Assembly: GCF_003114835.2 (NCBI RefSeq) | Contig: NZ_AP025028.1 | Span: 936,001-1,000,000 of the forward strand | Origin: Leptospira kobayashii | GTDB lineage: Bacteria; Spirochaetota; Leptospiria; Leptospirales; Leptospiraceae | DNA: 64,000 nucleotides | Reading direction: 5' to 3' | Shown: positions 56,312 through 64,000 of the stretch, piece by piece | Layout of the letters: every line of letters begins with the position of its first letter | Numbering within the stretch: position 1 is the stretch's first letter | The notes under the pieces: model-generated | Told to the model about the DNA's origin: nothing | The model's input: the letters and a program-made list of their open reading frames with translations, nothing else | Databases searched by the model: none | Position numbers and translations under genes: made by a program

Positions 56312-58513
56312 TTGAAAGTTAATTTTTCCAAGCTCTATTCAGATCTTTTCGCAGGTTCCGCCGCTACCTTCGTGGCTCTTCCCGCAGCGATCGCTTTTGG
56401 AATCAGTGTTTATAGTCCCTTAGGGCAGTCTTTCGCAGGCCAAGCTGCACTTTCCGGAGTCATTGGAACGATTGTCCTCGGTCTCGTCACACCCCTCTTA
56501 GGTGGCACGCCACGATTGGTTTCCGCGCCTTGTGCCCCTGCGGCCGCAGTACTTTCCGTATTTGTTTTGGATCAGATGAGAAAAGGTCAGATCGGCCCGG
56601 TTTATATTCCTCTTTTGGTTGCCTTTGCTATCTTATTTGCAGGAAGCTTGCAAATTCTTTTGGGGTTTTTGGGTGGGGGGAAACTTATCAAATACATTCC
56701 CTATCCGGTGGTCACGGGTTACTTGAGCGGGCTTGGGATTTTGATCATTCTCAGCCAGCTTCCCCGTTTTTTAGGCATGTCATCGGTAGGAAATCTATTG
56801 GGAGATATTGATAGTTTGCAAGCGAACCCGATTCCTCCTATCATTGGAATCGGGACGATACTTGCAATGGTAGCGTTGCCCCGGCTTACCAAACGAATTC
56901 CTCCAAGTGTAATGGCACTACTCGCGGGGGTTATGATCTATTGGTTATTGAGTTTTTTTTATCATGATCTGAGATACTTTGCAAACAACCGTTATATTGT
57001 AGGAGCGATTATTCCGGAAGGAGAAAATCTTTTTTCCAATTCGTTAAAAAATTTCTCCCACTTACGGGAGTTGGATTTCACTCATTTCAAATCCATCTTA
57101 CTCCCCGGATTTACATTGGCATTACTTCTCTCCATCGATAGTTTAAAAACCTGTCTGATCGTTGATATCTATTCTAAAAAACGACATGATTCGAATCGCG
57201 AATTGATCGGACAAGGTTGGGGCAATTGCGCGAGTTCTCTGTTTGGTGGGATCGCAGGAGCCGGAACTCTTGCACCTACTCTTGTAAATATCGCGAGTGG
57301 AGCAAAATCAAGATGGTCCGGTTTTTTTGTAGGCTTATTCTCTTTGGTTACGATTTTCTTTTTTGTAGGTTTACTGAAATGGATTCCCGTTTCGGCCTTG
57401 TCGGCGGTTCTTATCGTTGTGGGATTTCGGATGATCGATTGGAAATCCGTCGGACTTTTAAAAAACAAATCCACCGTTTTCGATTTTTTTGTGATTTTGT
57501 GCGTGGTGGTTGCTGCGGTTAGCACCAGTTTGATTTTAGCAGCAGGAGTTGGGATCGGGCTTGCTATTTTACTTTTCCTGCGGGAACAAATCCGTTCAAC
57601 AGTGATTAAGCGAAGCTTCTCGGGAAATCAAAAATTTTCCAAAAAACGAAGACTTCCTTCCGAGTTGGAAGAATTGGAGAAATGGGGATCTAGAAATTCC
57701 ATTTTCGAATTGCAGGGACAATTGTTTTTCGGAACCACCGATCAGTTATTTCACCACTTGGAAGCATATTTGCAGACATCGAAAAATATCATTTTGGATT
57801 TCAGAAGAGTGATTCATATTGATTTTACCGCAGTCAATCTTTTGAAGCAGATCCATTCCCGGTTGGAATCCAGGGGCGGGACACTTATCCTAACTTGTCT
57901 TCCCGGCAATCTGACGACAGGCCAGGAAATTCGAAATTATTTCAATTCTTTGGGACTCACCGATTCCACTCCTCATCTTAAGTTCTTTGATGAATTGGAT
58001 GATGCATTGGAATTCATAGAAGAAGAGATTTTATCGGAAGCAAATTTGGATTCTTCCAAAGGGAATGAATTGCTTCATTTGGATCAGTTTGAATTTTTTG
58101 AACCGTTTCCGAAAGACTTGGTCGTAAAATTTGAAAAATTCACTTATCCTATCCAATGTTCTGCGGGGCAATCGGTGTTTCACAAAGGGGATATCAACGA
58201 TGTGATGTTTTTCATCCGGAAAGGGGAAATCCGGATCGATTTGCCTTTGGAAGGGAATCGAATGCATCATCTCGCAACGTTTGCCAAGGGAGATTTTTTC
58301 GGAGACATGGCTTTTTTAGACAAAGAACCCAGGTCGGCAAATGCGGTTGCTGTCGGTGAATGTCTGTTATATGGGTTGTCGCGGGAAAAATTCGATCTTT
58401 ATGTGAAGGAAGTTCCCGAATTCGGAAATTTATTTTTTGAATCTTTGGCTTATACCTTATCAAAAAGGCTGCGACTCAATCATCTTGAACTCACAGCCTT
58501 ACAGGAAAACTGA
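56312..58513 (+). CDS. SulP anion transporter with STAS and cyclic-nucleotide-binding domains
   Basis: 733 residues from TTG. Residues 1-430 form a SulP membrane domain (AGSAATFVALPAAIAFGI, LGGTPRLVSAPCAPAAAV, LLLSIDSLKTCLIVD). About 455-560 is a STAS domain (LQGQLFFGTTDQL, ILDFRRVIHIDFTAVNLL). About 590-720 resembles a cyclic-nucleotide-binding domain (FHKGDINDVMFFIRKGEIRI, GDFFGDMAFLDKEPRSANA). Members carry sulfate, bicarbonate or other anions; the last domain suggests control by a cyclic nucleotide. Substrate cannot be told. Confidence 0.9.
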   Translation: MKVNFSKLYSDLFAGSAATFVALPAAIAFGISVYSPLGQSFAGQAALSGVIGTIVLGLVTPLLGGTPRLVSAPCAPAAAVLSVFVLDQMRKGQIGPVYIPLLVAFAILFAGSLQILLGFLGGGKLIKYIPYPVVTGYLSGLGILIILSQLPRFLGMSSVGNLLGDIDSLQANPIPPIIGIGTILAMVALPRLTKRIPPSVMALLAGVMIYWLLSFFYHDLRYFANNRYIVGAIIPEGENLFSNSLKNFSHLRELDFTHFKSILLPGFTLALLLSIDSLKTCLIVDIYSKKRHDSNRELIGQGWGNCASSLFGGIAGAGTLAPTLVNIASGAKSRWSGFFVGLFSLVTIFFFVGLLKWIPVSALSAVLIVVGFRMIDWKSVGLLKNKSTVFDFFVILCVVVAAVSTSLILAAGVGIGLAILLFLREQIRSTVIKRSFSGNQKFSKKRRLPSELEELEKWGSRNSIFELQGQLFFGTTDQLFHHLEAYLQTSKNIILDFRRVIHIDFTAVNLLKQIHSRLESRGGTLILTCLPGNLTTGQEIRNYFNSLGLTDSTPHLKFFDELDDALEFIEEEILSEANLDSSKGNELLHLDQFEFFEPFPKDLVVKFEKFTYPIQCSAGQSVFHKGDINDVMFFIRKGEIRIDLPLEGNRMHHLATFAKGDFFGDMAFLDKEPRSANAVAVGECLLYGLSREKFDLYVKEVPEFGNLFFESLAYTLSKRLRLNHLELTALQEN

Positions 58514-58522
58514 AAGGTTTTT

Positions 58523-60205
58523 TTACAGAGTGTTTGTGATCGCACCGTTTGTTGCGGACTGAACTAACTTAGCATACTTTGCCAGAACCCCTGATTTGAA
58601 CCGGGGTTCCGGTTGTTTCCATTCCGATTTTCTTTTTGCAAGTTCCGTATCGCTTAAATCTACTTTCAGTATTTGTGTTCTCGAATCGATAGTGACTTGG
58701 TCTCCATTTTTCAAGAGTGCGATCGGTCCGCCGTCAAATGCTTCCGGTGACACGTGTCCTACCACTAGTCCGTGAGTTCCTCCGCTGAAACGTCCGTCGG
58801 TTAAAAGTCCCACTTCCTCTCCCAGTCCTTTTCCGACTAACGCAGCGGTGACTGCGAGCATTTCTCTCATCCCGGGTCCGCCTCTCGGTCCTTCGTATCG
58901 GATTACGATTACGTCTCCCGCTTTGATTTCGTCTTTCATGATCGCCGCAAAACAGTCGTCTTCCGAATCATATACTTTTGCGGGACCTGTGATATCGATT
59001 TTTTTGAGTCCTGAGATTTTGGCAACAGCGCCTTCCGGAGCCAAGTTTCCTTTTAAAACTACAAGAGGGCCGGTTGGGAAAAGAGGGTTTTTGATGTCGC
59101 GAACAATGGTTTGTCCTTTTGCCAATGGTAAAACTTCCTTTAGGTTCTCTGCCAAAGTTTTTCCGGTTACAGTCAAACAATCTCCGTGAAGAAGGCCTTG
59201 TTCCAAAAGATATTTCATAACTCCGTGTACACCACCGACTCGGTCCAGGTCGTACATCGCATACTTTCCTCCCGGTTTCAAATCGGCAAGATGAGGGGAT
59301 CTTTTTCCCACACGGTTGAAATCTTCCAAGTTAAGATCCACTCCGATTTCTTTTGCAATTGCAATCAAATGTAAGATCGCATTCGTCGATCCACCTAACG
59401 CCATAACGGTGACAATCGCATTCTCAAATGCGTTTTTTGTCAGGATTTGTTTGGGAGTGATATTTTTTTTAATCAGCTCCATAAGAGCCTTTCCGACTTC
59501 AAAGGAGTCGTTTACTTTTCTTGCGGAAACTGCGGGCATGGAAGCCGAACCGGGAAGACTCATTCCCAACGCTTCAATGGCTGTGGACATAGTGTTCGCA
59601 GTATACATTCCTCCGCAACTACCGGCTCCGGGGCATGCATTTTGTTCCACACGTATGAATTCTTCTCTTGAGATTTTTCCCGAATTGAATTTGCCGACTG
59701 CTTCGAATACGGATACGATATCCACATCCAAACCGTCACAAGTTCCGGGCATAATGGATCCTCCGTAAACAAAAATGGAAGGAACGTCCAATCTGCAAAG
59801 TGCCATGAGGCAACCGGGCATATTTTTATCACAGCCGCCTACGGCGACCACTCCGTCGTATCTCATTGCGTTCGAAACAAGTTCGATGGAGTCGGCTATC
59901 ACTTCTCGGGAAGGAAGGGAATAACGCATCCCTTCATGCCCCATTGCAATTCCATCAGAGACGGTAATGGTTCCGTAAATTTGAGCGATCCCTCCGGCAA
60001 CCCTTACGCCTTCTTTTACTTTTTCCGCCAGTTTGTCCAAATGGGAATTGCATGGTGTGACTTCCGCCCAAAGGGAAGCGATCCCCACCATGGGTTTTTC
60101 AAAATCTTCATCTGTAAAACCTACGGCACGAAGCATCGCTCTGTTTGCCGCGCGATTGTCTCCTCCGGTTGTCATGGAACTGCGTCGTTTTAGTGATTCT
60201 GACAT
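58523..60205 (-). CDS. ilvD: Dihydroxy-acid dehydratase
   Basis: 560 residues, full length. Iron-sulfur ligands in [10 protein letters not shown] and [16 protein letters not shown], substrate region [15 protein letters not shown] near the C-terminus. It makes the 2-oxo acids leading to valine, isoleucine and leucine. CAGGA ribosome site. It converges with the SulP gene, nine bases apart. Confidence 0.96.
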   Translation of the reverse strand: MSESLKRRSSMTTGGDNRAANRAMLRAVGFTDEDFEKPMVGIASLWAEVTPCNSHLDKLAEKVKEGVRVAGGIAQIYGTITVSDGIAMGHEGMRYSLPSREVIADSIELVSNAMRYDGVVAVGGCDKNMPGCLMALCRLDVPSIFVYGGSIMPGTCDGLDVDIVSVFEAVGKFNSGKISREEFIRVEQNACPGAGSCGGMYTANTMSTAIEALGMSLPGSASMPAVSARKVNDSFEVGKALMELIKKNITPKQILTKNAFENAIVTVMALGGSTNAILHLIAIAKEIGVDLNLEDFNRVGKRSPHLADLKPGGKYAMYDLDRVGGVHGVMKYLLEQGLLHGDCLTVTGKTLAENLKEVLPLAKGQTIVRDIKNPLFPTGPLVVLKGNLAPEGAVAKISGLKKIDITGPAKVYDSEDDCFAAIMKDEIKAGDVIVIRYEGPRGGPGMREMLAVTAALVGKGLGEEVGLLTDGRFSGGTHGLVVGHVSPEAFDGGPIALLKNGDQVTIDSRTQILKVDLSDTELAKRKSEWKQPEPRFKSGVLAKYAKLVQSATNGAITNTL

Positions 60206-60283
60206 GATAGGGTCCTGATATGTATTGATTACAGCAGAAACCGGTAAGTGAAAATATATGAAAAGAAAAGATTTAAAGGAAAG

Positions 60284-60898
60284 CTATTTCAGCTCTCCTG
60301 CAATTTTCTGAACCAAGTTTTCTGCCACAAAGTCATACTCGCTTGACTCGATTAGAATGTCCTCTCGATTCCATATCAAACCAAGTCCCAAGGTAAATTT
60401 TGTTAATTTGAAGATGGTCCAATTTGCTCCCGGTTTTTTGCGGGCATTGACTATCACTTGGCCGGATTCTATTTGAACGATTTTTAATGAAACTGTGTCC
60501 ACTAAATTGGGAATGACGCTGTTTTTTAAATCGTATTTTCTAAGTGCGGATCCTCTTCCGAACACGAGCGCATCTACTCCTAGAATTTTTCCGATACGAA
60601 CGGCTGTTTGTTCATCGATCATGCCTGTTTTGGAAAAAGACTGCTCGTTTACCACTTTGGAAAGTTGTTCCCTCTCGATCACTCTGACATTCAGGTATTT
60701 GGAAATATAAAGAGCAACAGCATCCGTAAATTCGTCTCCCCATTTGGCATCCTCGATATCAAATAATAGAACTGCCACTTTGTTTATGCCCAATTCCCTT
60801 TTCGTTTTATCAGGAAACTGCACTGCCGCTTCCATGGTCGTGCAACGGACGAGTGAAATCAGGGAAAAAAGGGCAAGAAGGAGACGGATGTGTTTCAT
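60284..60898 (-). CDS. CsgG/LpoB-like lipoprotein
   Basis: 204 residues. Lipobox SLVRC (Cys19). The mature domain KVAVLLFDIEDAKWGDEFTDA, VRVIEREQLSKVVNEQ, AVRIGKILGVDALVFGRGS fits the CsgG/FlgT/TolB-N-like fold found in outer-membrane lipoproteins. The exact role (secretion pore, cell-wall synthase regulator or other) cannot be told. It is upstream of ilvD on the same strand. Confidence 0.82.
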   Translation of the reverse strand: MKHIRLLLALFSLISLVRCTTMEAAVQFPDKTKRELGINKVAVLLFDIEDAKWGDEFTDAVALYISKYLNVRVIEREQLSKVVNEQSFSKTGMIDEQTAVRIGKILGVDALVFGRGSALRKYDLKNSVIPNLVDTVSLKIVQIESGQVIVNARKKPGANWTIFKLTKFTLGLGLIWNREDILIESSEYDFVAENLVQKIAGELK

Positions 60899-61018
60899 GG
60901 TGTTTTGGTAGAGTGACTACGAGAATGAGAAAGAATCAAATCTTTTTCGAAATTCTCTTCGTCTCCCGATGAAAATTCGCCTTGCAAAATCCGTAAGACT
61001 CGTTTTCGTACTAATGCA

Positions 61019-61945
61019 ATGCATCTAACCAAAAGAGCTTTAGGCTTAACCACAATCATATTCGTAATATTACTGTTAAGTGCCGGTTATTATTTTTCCA
61101 CGGAAATGGTGGCTTTTCAGGTTCGAACAATCGACGAAGATCATGAAAAATCCAGAATCAAAGACTTCAAACAAATCGGTCTGTCGGAACCGGAAACTCT
61201 TCGTTTCCAAAACGGAACCATTTCCATCCAAAGCTGGTTTTTTAAAAATCCCAAAAAGAAAAAATGCGGAGTGATCCTTTTGCACGGCCACTCCGGGACT
61301 AGGTGGGGCATTCTGAAATACGCACCGTTATTTTGGAAACGAGGTTGCAGTCTTTTCGTATACGATGCGAGACACCACGGCGAAAGCAGTGGGGAATTCG
61401 GAACGTTCGGTTATTATGAAAAATTCGACTTGGACAAAGGGATCGAGTATTTTTCCGAAGTCAGTGGAATTCCCGAAGAAAAAATCGGAGCCTTGGGGGA
61501 GTCTTACGGAGCCGCTACCGTTTTACAACTCGCAAATATCAGAAAGGATGTCGCTTTCATCATCGCGGAATCATCTTACAAGGATATGCGGACCATCATT
61601 CAGAAAAGAGCGATCGAATTGTACGGTTACCCCATTTTGATCGTATCTTCGGTTGCATTTCAAATCGCCGAACTAAGAGCCAATTTTTCAGTAGAAGAAA
61701 CTTCTCCTCTAAAAGCGGCTTCCCATATATCCGCCCCCGTACTCCTCATTCATTCCAAAGCGGATGAGTTGACACCTTACGAACATTCGGTGGAAATTTT
61801 CGAAGCTATCCCCGGCAAAAAGAAAAAATTATTCATCACGGAGTGGGGTGCCCCACACGCCAAGTCCATCAATACGAATTACAAAGAAGTGGAAAACTCG
61901 GTGGATGCATTTGTAAAAGAGTATGCACCCGCAGAATTCAGATAA
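61019..61945 (+). CDS. Membrane-anchored alpha/beta hydrolase
   Basis: 308 residues. N-terminal signal anchor (LGLTTIIFVILLLSAGYYF). ILLHGHSGTRWGILKYAPLF, YDARHHGESSGEFGTFGYYE and the nucleophile GESYGA (Ser162), with the acid in HSKADELTPYEHS and histidine in GAPHAKS, complete a hydrolase of the BAAT/YqkD-like type. Substrate unknown. It converges on the lipoprotein gene, five bases apart. Confidence 0.85.
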   Translation: MHLTKRALGLTTIIFVILLLSAGYYFSTEMVAFQVRTIDEDHEKSRIKDFKQIGLSEPETLRFQNGTISIQSWFFKNPKKKKCGVILLHGHSGTRWGILKYAPLFWKRGCSLFVYDARHHGESSGEFGTFGYYEKFDLDKGIEYFSEVSGIPEEKIGALGESYGAATVLQLANIRKDVAFIIAESSYKDMRTIIQKRAIELYGYPILIVSSVAFQIAELRANFSVEETSPLKAASHISAPVLLIHSKADELTPYEHSVEIFEAIPGKKKKLFITEWGAPHAKSINTNYKEVENSVDAFVKEYAPAEFR

Positions 61946-61950
61946 ACGAT

Positions 61951-63624
61951 TTACTGATTGGATTGAAAATAAGTTCCTTTGACAGGATCAGTCCAATTTC
62001 CGTTGGAATCTAATTTTGTGATATAACCGCCCAATAGGTTTGATCCGGTGGCATAGTTTGCGAGAAAAATTTCTCCTCCCGCAGACTGGTAAGCTTCCGG
62101 AGGAATCCCGATATAGATGGAGGAAGGGGTTGCGGTAACCTTTGTAAAAGATCCTCCACCCCCGTCTTTGGCATAAAACACAACAAAGGTGCCCCCATTT
62201 TGAGCGATGACTCCGTAAGTCGATTCCGAAGATATAACCTTTGTTATATAATTAAAAGCACCTGCAGAGGAAGGGCTATAGGTGAGCCCGGTAAGAGCCG
62301 AGCCGTAGGAAAGGGAACCTATTCCGATATTCGCCGAATTACTCATTGCATAAGCGCTTGATGTGACGGTTCCTTCCATCATTGCCAATTTACCTCCTCC
62401 GACCGGAAACAGGTTGGACTGGGTACTTGCTCCCCCGACGATTCCATAAGGGGATCCAGCGGAAAAATTGGATAGATAGTAATTATAGGACGGACTCGGT
62501 GTGCTGAATGCTGTGACACCGCATAACAGAAAAGAAGAATAAACATAAAATGCGTTCGGTTGAACCGTAGACCCGCTCAAGCAACTGGAACTTAAATCGG
62601 TAGAGACTGTGCCTTCCAGATTTCTGGCGTATGCTTTTGTAACTCCACCCACAAGTTCAAAAACAATCCATCGTCCCGAATAATAAATGTTATTTGGGAT
62701 GGTGGCGGGAGTGACCAATATCGACGCGGGGGAAGCATTGATAGGCGACATTTGAACTGAAGTGACTGTTTTTGCGGGGCTTGTAGGGGAAAGTTTAACG
62801 TAGTAATTGAGAGTGGTTGTTACGCTACTCACCGTAGTATCTTTTCTGATAAAAAATAAAATGTCCGTTCCGTCGTAACCGGGGGCTCCCAGGGTGATCG
62901 TGGTTTGATCGGTGCTTGGAAAAACAGGATCTACTCCTTGCAAATCGGTAATTTTTGTTATACGATCGTAGGTGAATCCGTCCGGGGAAGACGCGATATA
63001 GGTATCTATTTTTTTCTCCGAGTTTGCTTGTTTAAGACTAATATAAAATCTTCCTTCGATTGCACCTAATGGTTGAAACAAAGTGGACTCCAGACTGACG
63101 GGAGTGGAATAGGAAACGCTTAGTTTTTGGAAAATGGCAACAATGTCTCCCGATTGGGATAGGATTCTAAAATTGGAAGAGTTCAAAGTGCTAAAGACTT
63201 TGAATGTAATGGTGGCTTTGGGAGAAACATCCGATAGAGTCGAATACAGTTCCACTTTCACATAACCGGGTGAAGTAAATTTAAGAGAGGCTTCTCCTTT
63301 GGAATTGATGATAGTTACCGTTTCATCAGCCCCTTGTGTGAGTTCCGAAACGGAAGTATTTCTTGTACTTAGACTTGTAGCACTCGGTTTTCCGTATTTG
63401 ATAAAGGAATCAGCATAAGTAGTTCCGCTGGCTTGCTGGAATTTCAGGCTCAGTCCCAGCGCTACTCCCGGCGAAGTTGCGCTGCTAATGACTGATAATT
63501 TCTGCAACATCAAGAGGTTCGCCAAATCTCCGTTCGGGTCAAGTTCGGATTCCTTGAAAATCAAACATCCTGAGGTAAAAAGAATGAGAATCGATAGTAT
63601 GGCGGATTGAATCATTGTGCGCAT
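61951..63624 (-). CDS. Large lipoprotein of unknown function
   Basis: 557 residues from the ATG at 63624, with AAAGGAG eight bases upstream; the frame runs 65 codons further but that belongs to the untranslated part and the previous gene. Lipobox LFTSGC then IFKESELDPNGDLANLL, a segment common to several Leptospira lipoproteins. The mature part is beta-rich with repeated short-strand motifs, possibly a propeller. No family named. It follows the gene that runs off the right edge by 16 bases. Confidence 0.78.
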   Translation of the reverse strand: MRTMIQSAILSILILFTSGCLIFKESELDPNGDLANLLMLQKLSVISSATSPGVALGLSLKFQQASGTTYADSFIKYGKPSATSLSTRNTSVSELTQGADETVTIINSKGEASLKFTSPGYVKVELYSTLSDVSPKATITFKVFSTLNSSNFRILSQSGDIVAIFQKLSVSYSTPVSLESTLFQPLGAIEGRFYISLKQANSEKKIDTYIASSPDGFTYDRITKITDLQGVDPVFPSTDQTTITLGAPGYDGTDILFFIRKDTTVSSVTTTLNYYVKLSPTSPAKTVTSVQMSPINASPASILVTPATIPNNIYYSGRWIVFELVGGVTKAYARNLEGTVSTDLSSSCLSGSTVQPNAFYVYSSFLLCGVTAFSTPSPSYNYYLSNFSAGSPYGIVGGASTQSNLFPVGGGKLAMMEGTVTSSAYAMSNSANIGIGSLSYGSALTGLTYSPSSAGAFNYITKVISSESTYGVIAQNGGTFVVFYAKDGGGGSFTKVTATPSSIYIGIPPEAYQSAGGEIFLANYATGSNLLGGYITKLDSNGNWTDPVKGTYFQSNQ

Positions 63625-63640
63625 ATTTTGGCTCCTTTGT

Positions 63641-64000
63641 TTAAAATAAAATCGAGTAACGAAGTTCTCCGTAAACCGCTGACGGTCTCGGTTGCCAGCC
63701 GAATTGCCCCATGGGTTGGTCGAATTTTGTTTCAAAGTCGAATCCTTCCTTAATTTCCTTACCACCCAGAAAGACGGAAGGTCTTTCTGGGTATTGGTCT
63801 CGGCCGATCCAATAAGCATGAATCAGGTTGGAAATATAAATCAGCCCGATTCCTCCCAAACTTCCCAGATAACGGGCATTTGCTGCTTGAGATGATTTTT
63901 TCGCATCGGCTACGATGTTGTTATAAAAGATGTTTTCAATGAAAATAGAAGTTAAATCGGAAGTGCTAAAAACAAATTCGGGAGTCAGTCGTGTTATCGG
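63641..64000 (-). CDS. 3' end of a gene running off the right edge
   Basis: The minus-strand frame is open from position 64000 to a stop at 63641, giving the last 119 residues of a larger protein. It includes a hydrophobic stretch (ARYLGSLGGIGLIYISNLIH) followed by aromatic-rich sequence, ending AVYGELRYSILF, which looks like the C-terminal strand of an outer-membrane or exported protein. I cannot identify it. The close spacing to the large lipoprotein gene suggests one operon. Confidence 0.6.
   Translation of the reverse strand, partial: PITRLTPEFVFSTSDLTSIFIENIFYNNIVADAKKSSQAANARYLGSLGGIGLIYISNLIHAYWIGRDQYPERPSVFLGGKEIKEGFDFETKFDQPMGQFGWQPRPSAVYGELRYSILF

Overview
The window looks like a chromosomal segment of a Leptospira-type spirochete. 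Supporting signs are a spirochaete-style set of flagellar export genes in one run (fliY-fliO-fliP-fliQ-fliR-flhB-flhA), many small lipoproteins with loose lipoboxes, frequent TTG starts, a remnant resembling the Leptospira-restricted DUF1564 family, lpxD, and moderate AT-rich base composition. The genus is an inference from gene content; there is no rRNA or other marker here to confirm it. I saw no tRNA, rRNA, CRISPR array, insertion sequence or prophage.

Layout. 1-2.2 kb: the 5' end of an exported-protein gene running off the left edge, a gene-free stretch, and a rhodanese-like lipoprotein gene with a strong terminator and a paired palindromic operator-like sequence. 2.5-6.7 kb: acpP, rnc, a Nudix hydrolase, aroB, an MscS channel and a MORN-type lipoprotein, mostly overlapping. 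6.7-8.7 kb: two membrane proteins on the minus strand. 8.8-16.8 kb: a long plus-strand operon with a LolC/E-type permease and LolD, a zinc-finger/arginine-kinase-like fusion, clpC, two small proteins and mtaB. 17.3-34.6 kb: a sulfur-flavoured accessory region with metZ, metQNI, two pentaheme cytochromes c, two more rhodanese-like lipoproteins, a tandem rhodanese, a DUF4395 membrane protein, a beta-barrel, a small cytochrome-like protein without heme motif, an XRE-cupin regulator, and interleaved glycosyltransferases. 34.6-40.3 kb: an OmpA-like protein, lpxD, an ArsC/Spx-like protein, a beta-barrel, a transporter-phosphatidylserine decarboxylase fusion and a DUF971 protein. 40.4-47.3 kb: flagellar switch/export genes. 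47.4-54.3 kb: dusA, an XPB-type helicase, an aspartate aminotransferase, an SH3-like exported protein, an esterase and an HtrA-like lipoprotein. 54.4-64 kb: lipoproteins, dps, a SulP transporter with STAS and cyclic-nucleotide domains, ilvD, a CsgG-like lipoprotein, a membrane-anchored hydrolase, a large lipoprotein and the 3' end of another gene.

The most interesting part is the periplasmic rhodanese/cytochrome region at 17-32 kb plus the outlying paralogue at 0.6-2.1 kb. Three large lipoproteins share one architecture; two keep a CRTN active-site loop and one has glycine at the cysteine position and a glycine-rich tail ending in ACGG. Two of the paralogue genes have upstream pairs of similar 14-bp palindromes with centres 20-21 bp apart, and a weaker pair lies before the operon of the third. 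An XRE-cupin regulator gene lies directly upstream of one of them. My working hypothesis is a regulated periplasmic sulfane-sulfur transfer and electron-transfer system; its substrate cannot be read from sequence. A second good lead is the zinc-finger/McsB-like fusion directly upstream of clpC.
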